Assembly: GCA_027532555.1 (NCBI GenBank)
Contig: JAPZTJ010000021.1
Location: 62,001-126,000 of the forward strand
Source of the DNA: Aquidulcibacter sp.
Lineage (GTDB): Bacteria > Pseudomonadota > Alphaproteobacteria > Caulobacterales > Aquidulcibacteraceae
DNA: 64,000 nt
Direction of reading: 5' to 3'
The translations under genes were made by a program, and so were the position numbers. This document shows positions 15,174 through 25,835 of this stretch, piece by piece. Under the pieces are notes generated by a model that saw only the letters and a program-made list of their open reading frames with translations, did not search any database and was not told the DNA's origin. Each line of letters starts with the position of its first letter. The stretch's first letter is position 1.

Positions 15174-16829
15174 ATGGAACCAAACCTACTCAAATCGAAG
15201 GCGCTGCCTCGATTCGACATTTTTTTTACGTGTGGCCTCGCATTTTTAGTGGCGCTATGGGCCGTTTTTGCGGTCTCGCGCGCTGAAGATATCGGCATGG
15301 CGGTCCATGGCTGGATGTTTTTGGGGGCGGCTATTTTGACCGCGCTTGGCTTTGTCTTTACGGCACATGGCACTGCGCTTCAGAGCGATCAGTCCAGCTA
15401 TAGCGATGGCGTGATCCGGTTTGGCGTGATTGCCTCAACCTTCTGGGGCATCGTTGGCATGCTGGTCGGAGTGGTGATCGCCTCGCAGCTCGCCTTCCCA
15501 GACCTTTTGTCCTTCAAAGACTACGGCTTCTTGAACTTTGGGCGTTTACGGCCCTTGCACACGTCTGCTGTCATCTTTGCATTTGGCGGGAATGTCCTGA
15601 TCGCCACCAGCTTCTATGTTGTCCAGCGGACCTGCCGGGCCAGACTGTTTGGCGGCATGCTGCCTTGGTTCGTTTTCTGGGGCTATCAGCTCTTCATCGT
15701 TTTGGCCGCGACTGGCTATTTGATGGGGGTAACGTCAGGCCAGGAATATGCCGAACCGACTTGGCACGTTGATCTGTGGCTAACGGTCGTTTGGGTGGCT
15801 TATCTTCTCGTATTCCTTGGCACGCTTTGGAAACGCAAAGAGCCGCACATTTATGTAGCCAATTGGTTCTACCTGGCCTTTATCGTCACGATTGCCATGT
15901 TGCATGTGGTAAACAATTTGGCGGTGCCGACTTCACCTTATGCCTCCAGTTCCTATCCTTTGTTTGGCGGTGTCCAAAACGCCCTGACCCAATGGTGGTA
16001 TGGGCACAATGCCGTGGGCTTCTTTCTTACGGCTGGCTTCTTGGCCATCATGTATTATTTCATCCCCAAGCAAGTAAATCGGCCAGTTTACTCTTACCAA
16101 TTGTCGATTGTGCACTTCTGGGCTTTGATCTTCATCTACATCTGGGCCGGTCCCCACCATCTGCACTATACGGCTCTACCTCAATGGGCGCAGACTTTGG
16201 GGATGACTTTCTCGATCATCCTGTGGATGCCCAGCTGGGGTGGGATGATCAATGGCCTAATGACCCTGTCTGGGGCCTGGGACAAGTTGCGGACAGATCC
16301 TGTGCTTCGGATGTTTGTGGCGTCGCTGGCTTTCTATGGCATGAGCACATTTGAAGGCCCAGTCATGTCGGTACGGGCGGTGAATTCGCTCTCTCATTAT
16401 ACCGACTGGACCATTGGCCATGTGCATTCTGGTGCACTCGGCTGGGTCGGTTTGGTGTCGTTCGGTGCACTTTATGCCCTGACGCCTTGGCTGTGGAAGC
16501 GCGAGCGGCTCTATTCCTTGAAACTTGTTGAGATGCACTTCTGGCTCTCCACCATTGGGATCTTGTTCTACATCTCCTCTATGTGGGTGTCGGGCATCCA
16601 ACAGGGCCTCATGTGGCGCTCTTACAACGAGTTTGGCTTCCTGACCTATTCCTTCGTGGAAACCGTCAAAGCGATGCACTTGCCCTATATCGTCCGGGCA
16701 ATCGGAGGCCTCCTTTACCTGCTGGGCACCTGCATCATGGCCTATAATTTGTGGCGGACCATCCAAGGGGCTGTAGCCAAAAAAGAGCCGCTCTCCATCA
16801 CTAACCCCAACCTTGTCCCCGCTGAGTAG
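15174..16829 (+). CDS. ccoN: cbb3-type cytochrome c oxidase subunit I
   Basis: A 551-residue integral membrane haem-copper oxidase subunit of the C family. Conserved blocks include [19 protein letters not shown] (CuB histidine helix), [40 protein letters not shown] and [17 protein letters not shown] with its haem-ligand histidines. It reduces oxygen to water and pumps protons in the inner membrane at low oxygen. The ATG at 15174, with GGGGGG about ten bases before it, is preferred to the in-frame GTG at 15123. It opens the operon ccoN-O-Q-P-G-H-I-S. No complete FNR/FixK box is visible upstream. Confidence 0.97.
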   Translation: MEPNLLKSKALPRFDIFFTCGLAFLVALWAVFAVSRAEDIGMAVHGWMFLGAAILTALGFVFTAHGTALQSDQSSYSDGVIRFGVIASTFWGIVGMLVGVVIASQLAFPDLLSFKDYGFLNFGRLRPLHTSAVIFAFGGNVLIATSFYVVQRTCRARLFGGMLPWFVFWGYQLFIVLAATGYLMGVTSGQEYAEPTWHVDLWLTVVWVAYLLVFLGTLWKRKEPHIYVANWFYLAFIVTIAMLHVVNNLAVPTSPYASSSYPLFGGVQNALTQWWYGHNAVGFFLTAGFLAIMYYFIPKQVNRPVYSYQLSIVHFWALIFIYIWAGPHHLHYTALPQWAQTLGMTFSIILWMPSWGGMINGLMTLSGAWDKLRTDPVLRMFVASLAFYGMSTFEGPVMSVRAVNSLSHYTDWTIGHVHSGALGWVGLVSFGALYALTPWLWKRERLYSLKLVEMHFWLSTIGILFYISSMWVSGIQQGLMWRSYNEFGFLTYSFVETVKAMHLPYIVRAIGGLLYLLGTCIMAYNLWRTIQGAVAKKEPLSITNPNLVPAE

Positions 16830-16840
16830 GAGCACCGATC

Positions 16841-17581
16841 ATGCTTTTCAAAAATCACGGCATTATCGAACGCAACTCTATGATCCTTCTGGTTGGGATT
16901 CTGCTGGTTGTCTCGATTGGCGGGATCGTTCAGATCGCGCCATTATTTCGGGTCGAACAAACCATTGAGAAAGTAGAGGGGGTTCGCCCCTATACGCCAC
17001 TGGAACTCGCCGGACGTGGCATTTATATCCGGGAAGGCTGTTATTCATGCCACAGCCAAATGATCCGTCCCTTGCGCGATGAAATCGAACGCTATGGTCA
17101 TTATAGCCTCGCGGCAGAAAGCATGTATGACCATCCCTTCCAATGGGGGTCTAAGCGTACGGGGCCAGACCTCGCCCGGGTTGGTGCCAGATACTCAGAT
17201 GCTTGGCATGTCCAGCATTTGATCAATCCCCGGTCTGTCGTGCCTGAATCTATCATGCCGCCATACGCTTTCTTGGAAGGTCGCGAAATCGGCATCAAGG
17301 ATGTGGTCGACAAGCATATCGTCGCCCAAGTTCGGGTCGGTGTGCCCTATACCCAGGCCGATATCGATAATGCTAAGACCGACTTGATGGCCCAGGCTGA
17401 CCCCAATGCCGATAGCGAAGGCTTGCAAGCCCGCTATGGCGGCAAGGTCAACGTCCGCGACTTCGATGGTGATCCATCCAAAGTGACCGAAATGGATGCC
17501 TTAGTGGCCTATCTCCAAGTCTTGGGCACGATGGTGGATTTCAAAACCTATGAGCCCACAAAGGCTGAAAACCTGCGCTAG
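16841..17581 (+). CDS. ccoO: cbb3 oxidase subunit II, monohaem cytochrome c
   Basis: 246 residues: one N-terminal membrane anchor ([19 protein letters not shown]) and a periplasmic cytochrome c domain with the haem-attachment site CYSCH at 67-71. The methionine ligand is expected within the block [16 protein letters not shown] or around SIMPPYAFL further on. It passes electrons from CcoP to the CcoN centre. It starts 11 bp after ccoN and has the family's usual length. Confidence 0.96.
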   Translation: MLFKNHGIIERNSMILLVGILLVVSIGGIVQIAPLFRVEQTIEKVEGVRPYTPLELAGRGIYIREGCYSCHSQMIRPLRDEIERYGHYSLAAESMYDHPFQWGSKRTGPDLARVGARYSDAWHVQHLINPRSVVPESIMPPYAFLEGREIGIKDVVDKHIVAQVRVGVPYTQADIDNAKTDLMAQADPNADSEGLQARYGGKVNVRDFDGDPSKVTEMDALVAYLQVLGTMVDFKTYEPTKAENLR

Positions 17582-17591
17582 GGAGGCGTAT

Positions 17592-17759
17592 ATGTCGTAC
17601 GAACAATTATCTGCCTTCGCGCAAACCTCGGGCATGATCTACTTCATGGCCATCTTCGCTGCCGTTTGCCTTTATGTCTTTTGGCCCAGTAATCGCGCCA
17701 AGTTCGACAAGGCCGCCCGCATGCCACTTGAGAATGAGGATATTGACCATGTCCGATAA
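17592..17759 (+). CDS. ccoQ: cbb3 oxidase small subunit CcoQ
   Basis: 55 residues with one membrane helix (MIYFMAIFAAVCLYVFWPSN) and a charged C-terminal tail, the usual CcoQ layout. GGGAGG five bases before ATG 17592 fixes the start. The protein stabilises the interaction of CcoP with the CcoNO core. Its last 11 bases overlap ccoP. Confidence 0.92.
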   Translation: MSYEQLSAFAQTSGMIYFMAIFAAVCLYVFWPSNRAKFDKAARMPLENEDIDHVR

Positions 17760-18618
17760 AAAACCAAATGACGACATCACCGGCGTGGAGACGACAGGCC
17801 ATTCTTGGGATGGAATAACCGAGTTGAACAACCCCCTCCCTAGATGGTGGGTTCTGACCTTCTACGCCTGTATCGCTTGGGCTGTCGTCTATTGGATCGC
17901 CATGCCAGCTTGGCCAACCCTCTCGGGCCACACAAAGGGCCTCCTGGGGATGTCTGACCGCAAACAAGTGGACCAAGAAGTAGCCGAACTGGTGAGTTCA
18001 CGTGCGCCTCAGTTCGCACAACTCCACGCCACACCGATTGAAATGGTCAGCAAGAACAAGGAATTGTTTCAGTTTGCCCAAGAATCTGGCCGGGTGGCTT
18101 TTGCTCAGAACTGCTCGACTTGCCACGGTGCTGGCGGCCAAGGCGCGAAGGGTTATCCCAGTCTGGTTGATGATGTTTGGCTGTGGGATGGCTCCATCCA
18201 AGGCATTCGCTCCACCTTGCAGACGGGCATACGCAGCGAGCATCCAGAAGCCCGTTTCAGTCAAATGCCTTCCTATGGCCGTGATAAATTGTTGGAACCC
18301 CAACAGATTGCCGATGTTACCCAATATGTGTTGACCTTGTCGCGTCAGCCAGCAGATGCCAAAGCCGCCGCCCGCGGTGCCCAAGTATTTGCATCCAATT
18401 GTGTGGCTTGCCATGGCGCGGAAGGGAAGGGGGATCAAACCCAAGGTGCCCCTAACCTAACAGATCAGGAATGGATTTATGGCGGGACCGCGCAAGAAAT
18501 CACCACCCAGATCAATCTGGGTCGTGGCGGGGTTATGCCCACGATGTCGCAACGCCTCGATCCAGCGACGTTAGACGCTTTGGCTGTTTATGTTCATTCA
18601 CTCGGCGGTGGCACCTAA
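17749..18618 (+). CDS. ccoP: cbb3 oxidase subunit III, dihaem cytochrome c
   Basis: 289 residues with an N-terminal membrane helix (VLTFYACIAWAVVYWIAMPA) and two cytochrome c domains whose haem sites are CSTCH (122-126) and CVACH (218-222). It takes electrons from soluble cytochrome c or the bc1 complex and hands them to CcoO. The ATG at 17749 overlaps the end of ccoQ by 11 bases; an upstream in-frame start at 17674 would lie inside ccoQ and is rejected because MSDKKPNDDITGVETTGHSW is the family-like N terminus. Confidence 0.96.
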   Translation: MSDKKPNDDITGVETTGHSWDGITELNNPLPRWWVLTFYACIAWAVVYWIAMPAWPTLSGHTKGLLGMSDRKQVDQEVAELVSSRAPQFAQLHATPIEMVSKNKELFQFAQESGRVAFAQNCSTCHGAGGQGAKGYPSLVDDVWLWDGSIQGIRSTLQTGIRSEHPEARFSQMPSYGRDKLLEPQQIADVTQYVLTLSRQPADAKAAARGAQVFASNCVACHGAEGKGDQTQGAPNLTDQEWIYGGTAQEITTQINLGRGGVMPTMSQRLDPATLDALAVYVHSLGGGT

Positions 18619-18643
18619 TCGTGCCCTCGACCTTTGAGGTCCA

Positions 18644-20182
18644 ATGAAAGTAATTGATATTCTCGACCCGGCCGGCCCAGCCGCTCTTGCGAGCGGCGAG
18701 GCCGCGCATGGCGTGGTGCGCTCTGATGCGGTGGCGGTGAATTCCGCTATGCAGCGAGAACTCTATGAGAAGCGTCAGCAGATTTATCCGAAAGCCGTGA
18801 ATGGGTTTTGGCGGCGCTTTAAATGGCTTATCCTAGGCCTCTTATTGGGCATTTATTATGTAGTTCCTTTTTTGCGTTGGGATCGACCCGGGGCCGCACC
18901 AGATCAGTTTCTTCTTGCCGATTTTACCGGCAGGCGCTTTTATTTCGGCCCCATCGAGATTTGGCCACAAGAGCTTTATTACGTCACTGGTCTTCTGATT
19001 TTAGCGGCGATTGGCCTATTCTTGGCCTCCGCCCTTTTTGGGCGCGTGTGGTGCGGTTATGCCTGCCCACAGACGGTTTGGACCGACCTTTTCATCGCTG
19101 TTGAGCATTGGTTTGAAGGCGACCGTAATCAACGTATTCGCCTCGATAAACAGCCCTGGGATTTCAACAAAGCTTGGCGAAAGATTGGTAAGCATATTGT
19201 TTGGCTCATGATTTCGCTGGCAACAGGGGGCTGGTTCGTCGCCTATTTCCATGATGCGCCTAGCTTGTTTGTGGGCTTCTTCACCTTACAAGCGCCCATA
19301 TCTGCCTATGTGTTCGCAGGCCTTCTGACCGCAACGACTTATGTGTTCGCGGGAACTCTGCGCGAGCAAGTCTGCACCTATATGTGCCCTTGGCCGCGTA
19401 TTCAGGCAGCAATGCTGGATCAAGAAGCGCTCTCGGTGACGTATCGCTATGACCGTGGCGACCCACGTGGGGCTCACAAAAAGAACGATAGTTGGGAGGG
19501 GCGCGGCGATTGTATCGATTGTCGGCAATGCGTTGCAGCCTGTCCCGCCGGAATTGATATTCGCGACGGGCTACAGATTGAATGTATCAATTGCGCGCTC
19601 TGCATCGATGCGTGTGACGAGATCATGGTGAAGGTTGATCGTCCAAAGGGCCTAATTGCCTATGACACCATCCAAAACATTGAACGTCGCCAGGCTGGTG
19701 AAAAGTCCGGCTATCGCTTCATTCGCGGGCGTACGTTGTTTTATGCGGTTCTGTTTATCGGCATTGGTGGTCTGATGCTGGCCAGCTTGTTGATGCGCTC
19801 AACTTTGGACGTCAATGTTCAGCGCGACCGCGCACCCTTGTTTGTGCCGCTGTCCACCGGCCAAGTGCGCAATGCTTACACGGTTAAAGTCCTCAACAAG
19901 GCCAATTATACCCGTGATGTGCGTATACGGATTAACGGCGTAAGAGGCGGTCAATTACAGGCTAATGAACTGCCAGTCGTGGACAATAATGTCGTTTTGA
20001 CCGCTGGGCCAGACCGTGTCGCCGAGGTCCGTTTGTTTGTCGTGGCAGATCCTGAACGGCTGAAATATCGTTCCATGCCTTTGATGATCGAAGTGCAATC
20101 GGCCAAAGATGGCGAGATCGCTAAATCAAAATCGGTCTTCATTCGTGGAGATCATTTAGAAGAGAGAGACGACGATGACTGA
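18644..20182 (+). CDS. ccoG: cbb3 oxidase assembly protein CcoG, 4Fe-4S membrane protein
   Basis: 512 residues. It has several membrane helices (KWLILGLLLGIYYVVPFL and others), the Cys motif CGYACPQTVW in a transmembrane loop, two ferredoxin-type clusters CIDCRQCVAACPAG and CINCALCIDACDE, and a C-terminal Ig-like periplasmic domain (YTVKVLNKANYTRDVRIRI). Work on CcoG of other proteobacteria shows it reduces Cu(II) for delivery to the CcoN copper site. GAGG precedes ATG 18644. The gene overlaps ccoH by 8 bases, indicating translational coupling. Confidence 0.95.
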   Translation: MKVIDILDPAGPAALASGEAAHGVVRSDAVAVNSAMQRELYEKRQQIYPKAVNGFWRRFKWLILGLLLGIYYVVPFLRWDRPGAAPDQFLLADFTGRRFYFGPIEIWPQELYYVTGLLILAAIGLFLASALFGRVWCGYACPQTVWTDLFIAVEHWFEGDRNQRIRLDKQPWDFNKAWRKIGKHIVWLMISLATGGWFVAYFHDAPSLFVGFFTLQAPISAYVFAGLLTATTYVFAGTLREQVCTYMCPWPRIQAAMLDQEALSVTYRYDRGDPRGAHKKNDSWEGRGDCIDCRQCVAACPAGIDIRDGLQIECINCALCIDACDEIMVKVDRPKGLIAYDTIQNIERRQAGEKSGYRFIRGRTLFYAVLFIGIGGLMLASLLMRSTLDVNVQRDRAPLFVPLSTGQVRNAYTVKVLNKANYTRDVRIRINGVRGGQLQANELPVVDNNVVLTAGPDRVAEVRLFVVADPERLKYRSMPLMIEVQSAKDGEIAKSKSVFIRGDHLEERDDDD

Positions 20183-20678
20183 TGCAATCGTTCCTGCAAA
20201 GCCGTTTCGCCTGACGGGATGGCATGTTTTGGCCATATTCGGTGCCATGTTCGGCGTGATGCTGGCGGTCAATATCCTATTCGTTTTTCTGGCTCTCAAA
20301 ACGTTTTCCGGCGAAACGGACCATGCCTATATCAATGGTCTTAAGTTCAACGAGACTTTGGCCGCCAAGGCGCGTCAATCCGAGCTTGGCTGGACCATGT
20401 CGCTAGGGCTAGAGCGGCCAACCGGCGGTGGGGCGGTGTTTGAAGCGCGTCTAACCGATCGCAATGACCAGCCTCTGCGGGGTGCTCAACTGCAAGGCAC
20501 CATTGGACGCACCACAGGCGCGAACGAGGATCAGAAGCTCACTTTCTCAGAGACAGCGCCGGGCATCTACCGCGCTGCGATCGATCAAGTTCGGCCAGGT
20601 CGCTGGAAGTTTAGCGCGTCAGCCAAGCTTGAAGGTGCACCACAATTTTCGACGGAGACAACGCTATCACTACGCTAA
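20175..20678 (+). CDS. ccoH: FixH/CcoH family assembly protein
   Basis: 167 residues with one N-terminal membrane helix (LAIFGAMFGVMLAVNILFVF) and a periplasmic beta domain (KARQSELGWTMSL, the conserved FixH stretch, and RPGRWKFSASAKL). It is required for stable assembly of the cbb3 oxidase and works with the copper ATPase CcoI. It begins inside the end of ccoG. Confidence 0.93.
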   Translation: MTDAIVPAKPFRLTGWHVLAIFGAMFGVMLAVNILFVFLALKTFSGETDHAYINGLKFNETLAAKARQSELGWTMSLGLERPTGGGAVFEARLTDRNDQPLRGAQLQGTIGRTTGANEDQKLTFSETAPGIYRAAIDQVRPGRWKFSASAKLEGAPQFSTETTLSLR

Positions 20679-20698
20679 CCCCCTCGACAGAGCCTGCT

Positions 20699-22912
20699 TT
20701 GGGCTGCCCTTCGGGGCTGGAGCCACCTGTTGCAACTGGTGCGGCAGCGGACCCGCGCGCTTTTGTCCAACATAATCGCGCCAGTGGCCTGTCGCTTGAT
20801 CTGCTAGTTCGTGGAGCACGCTGTGCCGGCTGCTTGCGCAAAATTGAAACCGGTGTGGCTGGATTGCTTGGTGTGACTGATGCACGCCTCAATCTGACCA
20901 CAGGGCGCTTAAGTGTTTCATGGCAAGATGACCGGATAGACCCGCGCACCATTGTTCAGCGCGTGATTGATCTGGGCTATCAGGCCCAGCCCTTTGATCC
21001 AAGCAAAGTCCAAGCCATCATTGATCAGGAAGGCCGTCACCTTCTCATTTGTATGGCGATTGCTGCCTTTGCCGCCATGAACATCATGATGTTCTCTGTC
21101 CCCATCTGGTCGGCCCATTTTAATGGTGAGATGGAAGAGGGCACACGGACCATGTTCCATTGGATCTCGGCCTGTATTGCTCTGCCTACGGCCGCCTATG
21201 CCGGTATGCCCTTCTTTAAAAGTGCGTGGAACGCCTTGAAGAAGGGGCGGGCGAATATGGACGTGCCGATTTCCCTAGGCGTTTTATTGGCCTCTGGGCT
21301 GTCGGTGGTTGAGACCATACGTGGTGGCGAGCATGCCTATTTTGATGCCGTTGCTATGTTGCTGTTCTTCTTGTTGATTGGTCGCTATCTTGATCATGCG
21401 CTTCGACAAAAAGCCCGGCAAGCCGCGCGTGATCTTCTGGCGTTGCAAGCCGTTACCGCCAGCCGACTTGAGCCCGACGGCCGCTCTGTCAGTGTTGCCG
21501 TTGGCGATATCCGTCCCAGTGACCGGGTGATTATTCTGCCGGGTGACCGCATTCCAGTGGACGGCACCATCCTTGAAGGCGTCTCTGAGGCCGACTTCTC
21601 GTTGCTGACGGGTGAAACAGCCCCAGTGGCATTGGCACAAGGGCAAGCAATACGGGCGGGGGCTTTGAATTTGTCTGGGCGTCTGGTTTTAGAAGCCAGC
21701 GCCCGCAGTGACGACAGCTTTCTCGCTGAGATCGCTCGCCTCGTTGAGATGGGTGAGCAAAGCAAAAGCATTTATGTTCGCTGGGCTGATAAGGCTGCAA
21801 AACTCTATGTGCCCGTCGTGCACGCCGCGGCTTTCTTGACGGCCGTGGTGTGGTTGCTTCTAGGGGCGGAACCGCGCGTGGCTATTCTGAATGCCTGTGC
21901 TGTTTTGATCATCACCTGTCCCTGTGCGCTGGGCCTTGCTGTCCCCGCCGTGCAAGTGGTGGCATCTGGCCGATTGTTTAAGCGCGGTATCTTGCTGAAG
22001 TCAGGTGACGCCTTAGAGCGCTTGGCTGAGATCGACTTTATCGCGTTTGACAAGACAGGTGTTCTTACGCTCGGCCAGCCCAAATTGCTGAGCACTGCGT
22101 TGGTAACAGAGGCTGCATTAGCTCAAGCAGCACTTTTGGCACGAGCGTCTCGCCATCCCTTGGCCCGCGCGATTGCCCGGGCAGCAGGACCTGGGCCCGC
22201 AATCGAAAACGCCCACGAAGTGGCAGGTTGTGGTGTTGAGGCTCACATCGACGGAATGCGGGCGCGCTTGGGCCGCGCATCTTGGGTTGGAGTGGCGGAC
22301 GCCAAGTCTGAAGAGACTGAACTCTATTTCGCCATTCAGGGCCATGCTCCTGTGCGCTTCTGCTTTGAGGACACCTTGCGGCCCGACACTGTACAAACCA
22401 TTCAAGCCTTAAAGGCGCGTGGGTTTCAGCCAATCATTCTATCTGGAGATCGAAAGGGCGCCGTTGCGCGCGCGGCGCAAGCCGCTGGCATTGAAACTTT
22501 TTTGGGTGAGCTGACGCCCTTTGAGAAAGCGGCCCATCTAGATGGTCTGAAATCACAAGGGCACCGCGTATTGATGGTCGGCGATGGATTAAATGATGCG
22601 CCAGCCTTAGCTAAGGCCTATGTCTCGATCGCGCCAGGAACGGCGGCCGATGCCAGTCAGTCCGCCGCAGACCTTGTCTTTCAAGGCGATCAACTTGGGT
22701 CGGTCTTAGAGGCAATTGACGTCGCCCGCACAGCGAAGAAGCGCGTCATGGAGAATTTCTGGTTTGCAGCTCTCTACAACTTCATCGCTGCACCGATCGC
22801 CATGCTGGGCCTTGTTACCCCCTTTATCGCCGCCATCGCGATGTCCTCCTCATCAATCATCGTGACCTTGAATGCGCTTCGCCTCGCATCAGATCGCAAC
22901 AAAGGGATGTAA
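20699..22912 (+). CDS. ccoI: Copper-exporting P-type ATPase CcoI for oxidase assembly
   Basis: About 737 residues counted from a TTG at 20699. An N-terminal metal-binding domain carries CAGC (Cys42, Cys45) in VRGARCAGCLRKIETGV. Eight membrane helices are expected, with the copper motif CPC at 407-409 (IITCPCALGLAVP). Phosphorylation occurs at Asp451 in FDKTGVLTLG; LLTGETAP and MVGDGLNDAPALA are the other P-type signatures. It exports copper to the periplasm for insertion into CcoN. No ATG fits. A good GGAG at 20654-20657 points instead to an ATC codon at 20666, in frame with no stop between, so the true start is uncertain. Confidence 0.93.
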   Translation: MGCPSGLEPPVATGAAADPRAFVQHNRASGLSLDLLVRGARCAGCLRKIETGVAGLLGVTDARLNLTTGRLSVSWQDDRIDPRTIVQRVIDLGYQAQPFDPSKVQAIIDQEGRHLLICMAIAAFAAMNIMMFSVPIWSAHFNGEMEEGTRTMFHWISACIALPTAAYAGMPFFKSAWNALKKGRANMDVPISLGVLLASGLSVVETIRGGEHAYFDAVAMLLFFLLIGRYLDHALRQKARQAARDLLALQAVTASRLEPDGRSVSVAVGDIRPSDRVIILPGDRIPVDGTILEGVSEADFSLLTGETAPVALAQGQAIRAGALNLSGRLVLEASARSDDSFLAEIARLVEMGEQSKSIYVRWADKAAKLYVPVVHAAAFLTAVVWLLLGAEPRVAILNACAVLIITCPCALGLAVPAVQVVASGRLFKRGILLKSGDALERLAEIDFIAFDKTGVLTLGQPKLLSTALVTEAALAQAALLARASRHPLARAIARAAGPGPAIENAHEVAGCGVEAHIDGMRARLGRASWVGVADAKSEETELYFAIQGHAPVRFCFEDTLRPDTVQTIQALKARGFQPIILSGDRKGAVARAAQAAGIETFLGELTPFEKAAHLDGLKSQGHRVLMVGDGLNDAPALAKAYVSIAPGTAADASQSAADLVFQGDQLGSVLEAIDVARTAKKRVMENFWFAALYNFIAAPIAMLGLVTPFIAAIAMSSSSIIVTLNALRLASDRNKGM

Positions 22913-22916
22913 GGCT

Positions 22917-23069
22917 ATGGATGGTATGATTTTTTTGATCCCAATCGCGTTGTTCATGGGCTTTATTGGCCTCCTCGCGTTTTTATGGAACCTCAACAAC
23001 AGGCAATATGACGACCCAAAGGGTGCAGCGATGCGCATCCTCAATGATGATGATTTTCCCTTACCTTAG
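22917..23069 (+). CDS. ccoS: cbb3 oxidase maturation protein CcoS
   Basis: 50 residues: one membrane helix (MIFLIPIALFMGFIGLLAFL) followed by the CcoS signature WNLNNRQYDDPKGAAMRIL and an acidic tail. CcoS is needed to place the redox cofactors in cbb3 oxidase. The ATG lies four bases after the ccoI stop. Confidence 0.93.
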   Translation: MDGMIFLIPIALFMGFIGLLAFLWNLNNRQYDDPKGAAMRILNDDDFPLP

Positions 23070-23090
23070 AACCCAGCATCGGAGGCAGAT

Positions 23091-23897
23091 ATGAGCCCGT
23101 TTGAGATCACACTTGGGGGAGATGAGCGGGTTCAGGTGGTCCGTGTCATGCCTGATGCGCATTGGCTCTGGCTTGCCAATGGTTGGGTCGATTTTAAAGC
23201 GACCTGGCGCTACAGCATGCTAATTGGCCTAGTCCCCGTAGTGGTGGCTTGGGTTATGGTGGTTGTGTTATGGCAAGCCGATATGCTGGGCTTTTTGCCC
23301 GCTGTATGTGGCGGCTTTGCTTTGGTAGGCCCGATTTTAGCCATTAGCTGCTATGAGATTTCCAGACTGCGCGCGCTCGGCGAGCCTGTAACGCTTCGGG
23401 CCATTTTAAACCCGCGCATTGTCTCGCCCGGCCAAGTCGCGATTATCGCCTTTGTCTTGATGCTGATTTTGATGGTCTGGGCCCGCCTCGCAAGCTTCCT
23501 CTATGCCTTCGCTTCCAGCGCCCGACCACCAGCCATGCAAGTGGACTTCATTACCTTCGCTTTGCAGACGCCCGAAGGCCTGATCATGGTGATAATTGGC
23601 ACGCTTGTAGGTGCGGCCCTTGCTACGATTGGCTATGTGGTCTCAGTTGTCTCCATTCCGCTTGCAGCAAATCGCTCCGTGGACGCCATGACTGCCATGC
23701 TGGTTTCTGTCATCGCGGTTTCCCGCAACAAAGGCGCGATGGCGTCTTTTGCGTTCAACATTGCCATGTTGGTAGGCTTGTCGCTAGCCACAGGCTTTTT
23801 CGGGTTGATCCTTGTGTTTCCTTGGCTCGGACATGCAACTTACCATTGCTACAGAGCGCTAACTGACAAGACTGTCAGTCGGCCGTCCGAAGGTTGA
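23091..23897 (+). CDS. DUF2189-type integral membrane protein
   Basis: 268 residues, mostly hydrophobic, with about six membrane helices (YSMLIGLVPVVVAWVMVVVL, FLPAVCGGFALVGPILAISC, IIAFVLMLILMVWARL and others). The pattern FKATWRYSMLIG, then a helix ending in CYEISR, is that of DUF2189 proteins, whose biochemical role is unknown. Genes of this family often sit beside cbb3 oxidase genes. GGAGG precedes ATG 23091, and the gene is 21 bp after ccoS, so it is probably the last gene of the cco transcript. It is convergent with acs only 12 bp away. Confidence 0.82.
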   Translation: MSPFEITLGGDERVQVVRVMPDAHWLWLANGWVDFKATWRYSMLIGLVPVVVAWVMVVVLWQADMLGFLPAVCGGFALVGPILAISCYEISRLRALGEPVTLRAILNPRIVSPGQVAIIAFVLMLILMVWARLASFLYAFASSARPPAMQVDFITFALQTPEGLIMVIIGTLVGAALATIGYVVSVVSIPLAANRSVDAMTAMLVSVIAVSRNKGAMASFAFNIAMLVGLSLATGFFGLILVFPWLGHATYHCYRALTDKTVSRPSEG

Positions 23898-23909
23898 TCT
23901 GGGCTGTTT

Positions 23910-25835
23910 CTATCGCGAGGCTATCAGCGCCTCAACGACAGATGGGTCGGCCAAAGTTGACGTATCGCCCAAGCTGGACACGTCGCCTTCTGCAATCTTG
24001 CGAAGGATCCGTCGCATGATCTTTCCACTACGCGTCTTGGGCAGACCGGGCGCAAAATGGATCACATCGGGAGTTGCAATGGGACCAATTTCCTTGCGCA
24101 CCCATTGGATCAAGGCTTTGCGTATTTCGTCGCTTTCGGACACATTGGCATTCAAGGTCACATAGGCGTAAATGCCTTGCCCCTTGATGTCATGCGGAAA
24201 GCCGACAACAGCCGCTTCTGCGACATTGGCATGTGCCACCAGCGCGCTCTCCACTTCCGCTGTGCCCATGCGGTGCCCAGAGACATTGATTACGTCGTCC
24301 ACACGACCTGTGATCCAATGATACCCATCTTCATCCCAGCGACAGCCATCACCGGTGAAATAATAGCCGGGATAGGCTGAAAAATAAGTCTGGAAGAAAC
24401 GGTCGTGATCACCCCACACGGTCCGCATTTGTCCAGGCCAGCTGTCCGTGATGCAGAGGTTGCCGTCCGTCGCCCCTTCGAGGATTTTGCCCTCGCTGTC
24501 GAGAAGGACTGTCTTCACGCCAAACATTGGTAAAGTGGCTGAGCCCGGCTTTAAAGCAATCGCGCCGGGGAGCGGCGTAATCATCGCGCCGCCGGTTTCT
24601 GTTTGCCACCAAGTATCCACGATTGGGCAGCGGCCTTCGCCCACCACGTGATAATACCATTCCCAAGCCTCTGGATTGATCGGCTCGCCCACGCTGCCCA
24701 ATAGACGCAGGGATTTACGAGACGTTGCGGTCACATAGCTATTACCCTCGCGCATGAGTGAGCGCAGCGCCGTAGGGGCTCCATAAAAGATATTGACCTC
24801 ATATTTGTCGACGATATTCCAGAAGCGGCTGAAGTCTGGGTAATTGGGGACGCCCTCAAACATCAAAGTCGTCGCGCCATTGGCCAGCGGCCCATAGACC
24901 ACATAGGAATGGCCCGTGACCCAGCCGATATCGGCAGCACACCAGAAGACTTCACCATCCTGATAGTTGAAGACATAGGAAAAGGTCATGGCGACCCAAA
25001 CCAAATAGCCACCAGTTGTGTGCAATACGCCTTTCGGCTTACCCGTACTGCCGGAGGTGTACAGGATGAACAACGGGTCTTCAGCGCTCATGGGCTCTGG
25101 CACGCAAGCATCTGATACCCCGGCGATCGCCTCATGATACCATTGATCGCGTCCGCTCTGCATGGTGATCTCATTGCCGACATGGCGGATCACCAGAACA
25201 TGTTTGACCGAGTTGCAGTTCGCGAGGGCGGCGTCGACATTTGCCTTTAGGGGAACCGTCTTTCCGCCCCGCATGCCCGCGTCTGCAGTGATCACAATGC
25301 TGGAGTCGCAATCTTGAATTCGACCTGCCAGCGCCTCTGGGGAGAATCCACCAAAGACGATGGTGTGGATTGCGCCAAGCCGCGTACAGGCGAGCATCGC
25401 CATAGCAGCTTCTGGAATCATGGGCAGATAAAGAGTAATTCGGTCGCCTTTTTTGACACCCAAATTCTTCAACGCATTGGCAAACCGGCAGACATCGCGG
25501 TGCAATTCGCGATAGGTGATCTTGCGCGATTGAGTGGGCTCATCGCCCTCCCAAATAATCGCGACCTGATCAGCCCGGTCCTTTAGATGGCGATCTAAGC
25601 AGTTTTCAGAGACATTGAGGACGCCATCCTCAAACCATTTGATACCAAAGTCGGCTTCATGAAAGCTTGTATTTTTCACTTTGGTGAAGGGCTTCATCCA
25701 AGTCAGCCGCTGCGCTTCTCTCGCCCAGAATTCATTGGGATCATTGATCGAGGCAGCATAGGCCTCGCGATAGCCTTGTTCAGTTATGCGGGCCTTTTGG
25801 GCCCACTCTGCTGGAACTGGATAAAGAGCTACCAT
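23910..25835 (-). CDS. acs: Acetyl-CoA synthetase
   Basis: 641 residues, full length for the family. The ATP-binding loop is [16 protein letters not shown]. Other signatures are [37 protein letters not shown] and [17 protein letters not shown]. The C-terminal catalytic lysine lies in [14 protein letters not shown]; in other bacteria this lysine is acetylated to switch the enzyme off. It converts acetate, ATP and CoA to acetyl-CoA in the cytoplasm. GAGGGAG lies upstream of ATG 25835. It is divergent from an MHS-type transporter gene across a 495-bp gap, which suggests shared control of organic-acid use. Confidence 0.97.
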   Translation of the reverse strand: MVALYPVPAEWAQKARITEQGYREAYAASINDPNEFWAREAQRLTWMKPFTKVKNTSFHEADFGIKWFEDGVLNVSENCLDRHLKDRADQVAIIWEGDEPTQSRKITYRELHRDVCRFANALKNLGVKKGDRITLYLPMIPEAAMAMLACTRLGAIHTIVFGGFSPEALAGRIQDCDSSIVITADAGMRGGKTVPLKANVDAALANCNSVKHVLVIRHVGNEITMQSGRDQWYHEAIAGVSDACVPEPMSAEDPLFILYTSGSTGKPKGVLHTTGGYLVWVAMTFSYVFNYQDGEVFWCAADIGWVTGHSYVVYGPLANGATTLMFEGVPNYPDFSRFWNIVDKYEVNIFYGAPTALRSLMREGNSYVTATSRKSLRLLGSVGEPINPEAWEWYYHVVGEGRCPIVDTWWQTETGGAMITPLPGAIALKPGSATLPMFGVKTVLLDSEGKILEGATDGNLCITDSWPGQMRTVWGDHDRFFQTYFSAYPGYYFTGDGCRWDEDGYHWITGRVDDVINVSGHRMGTAEVESALVAHANVAEAAVVGFPHDIKGQGIYAYVTLNANVSESDEIRKALIQWVRKEIGPIATPDVIHFAPGLPKTRSGKIMRRILRKIAEGDVSSLGDTSTLADPSVVEALIASR

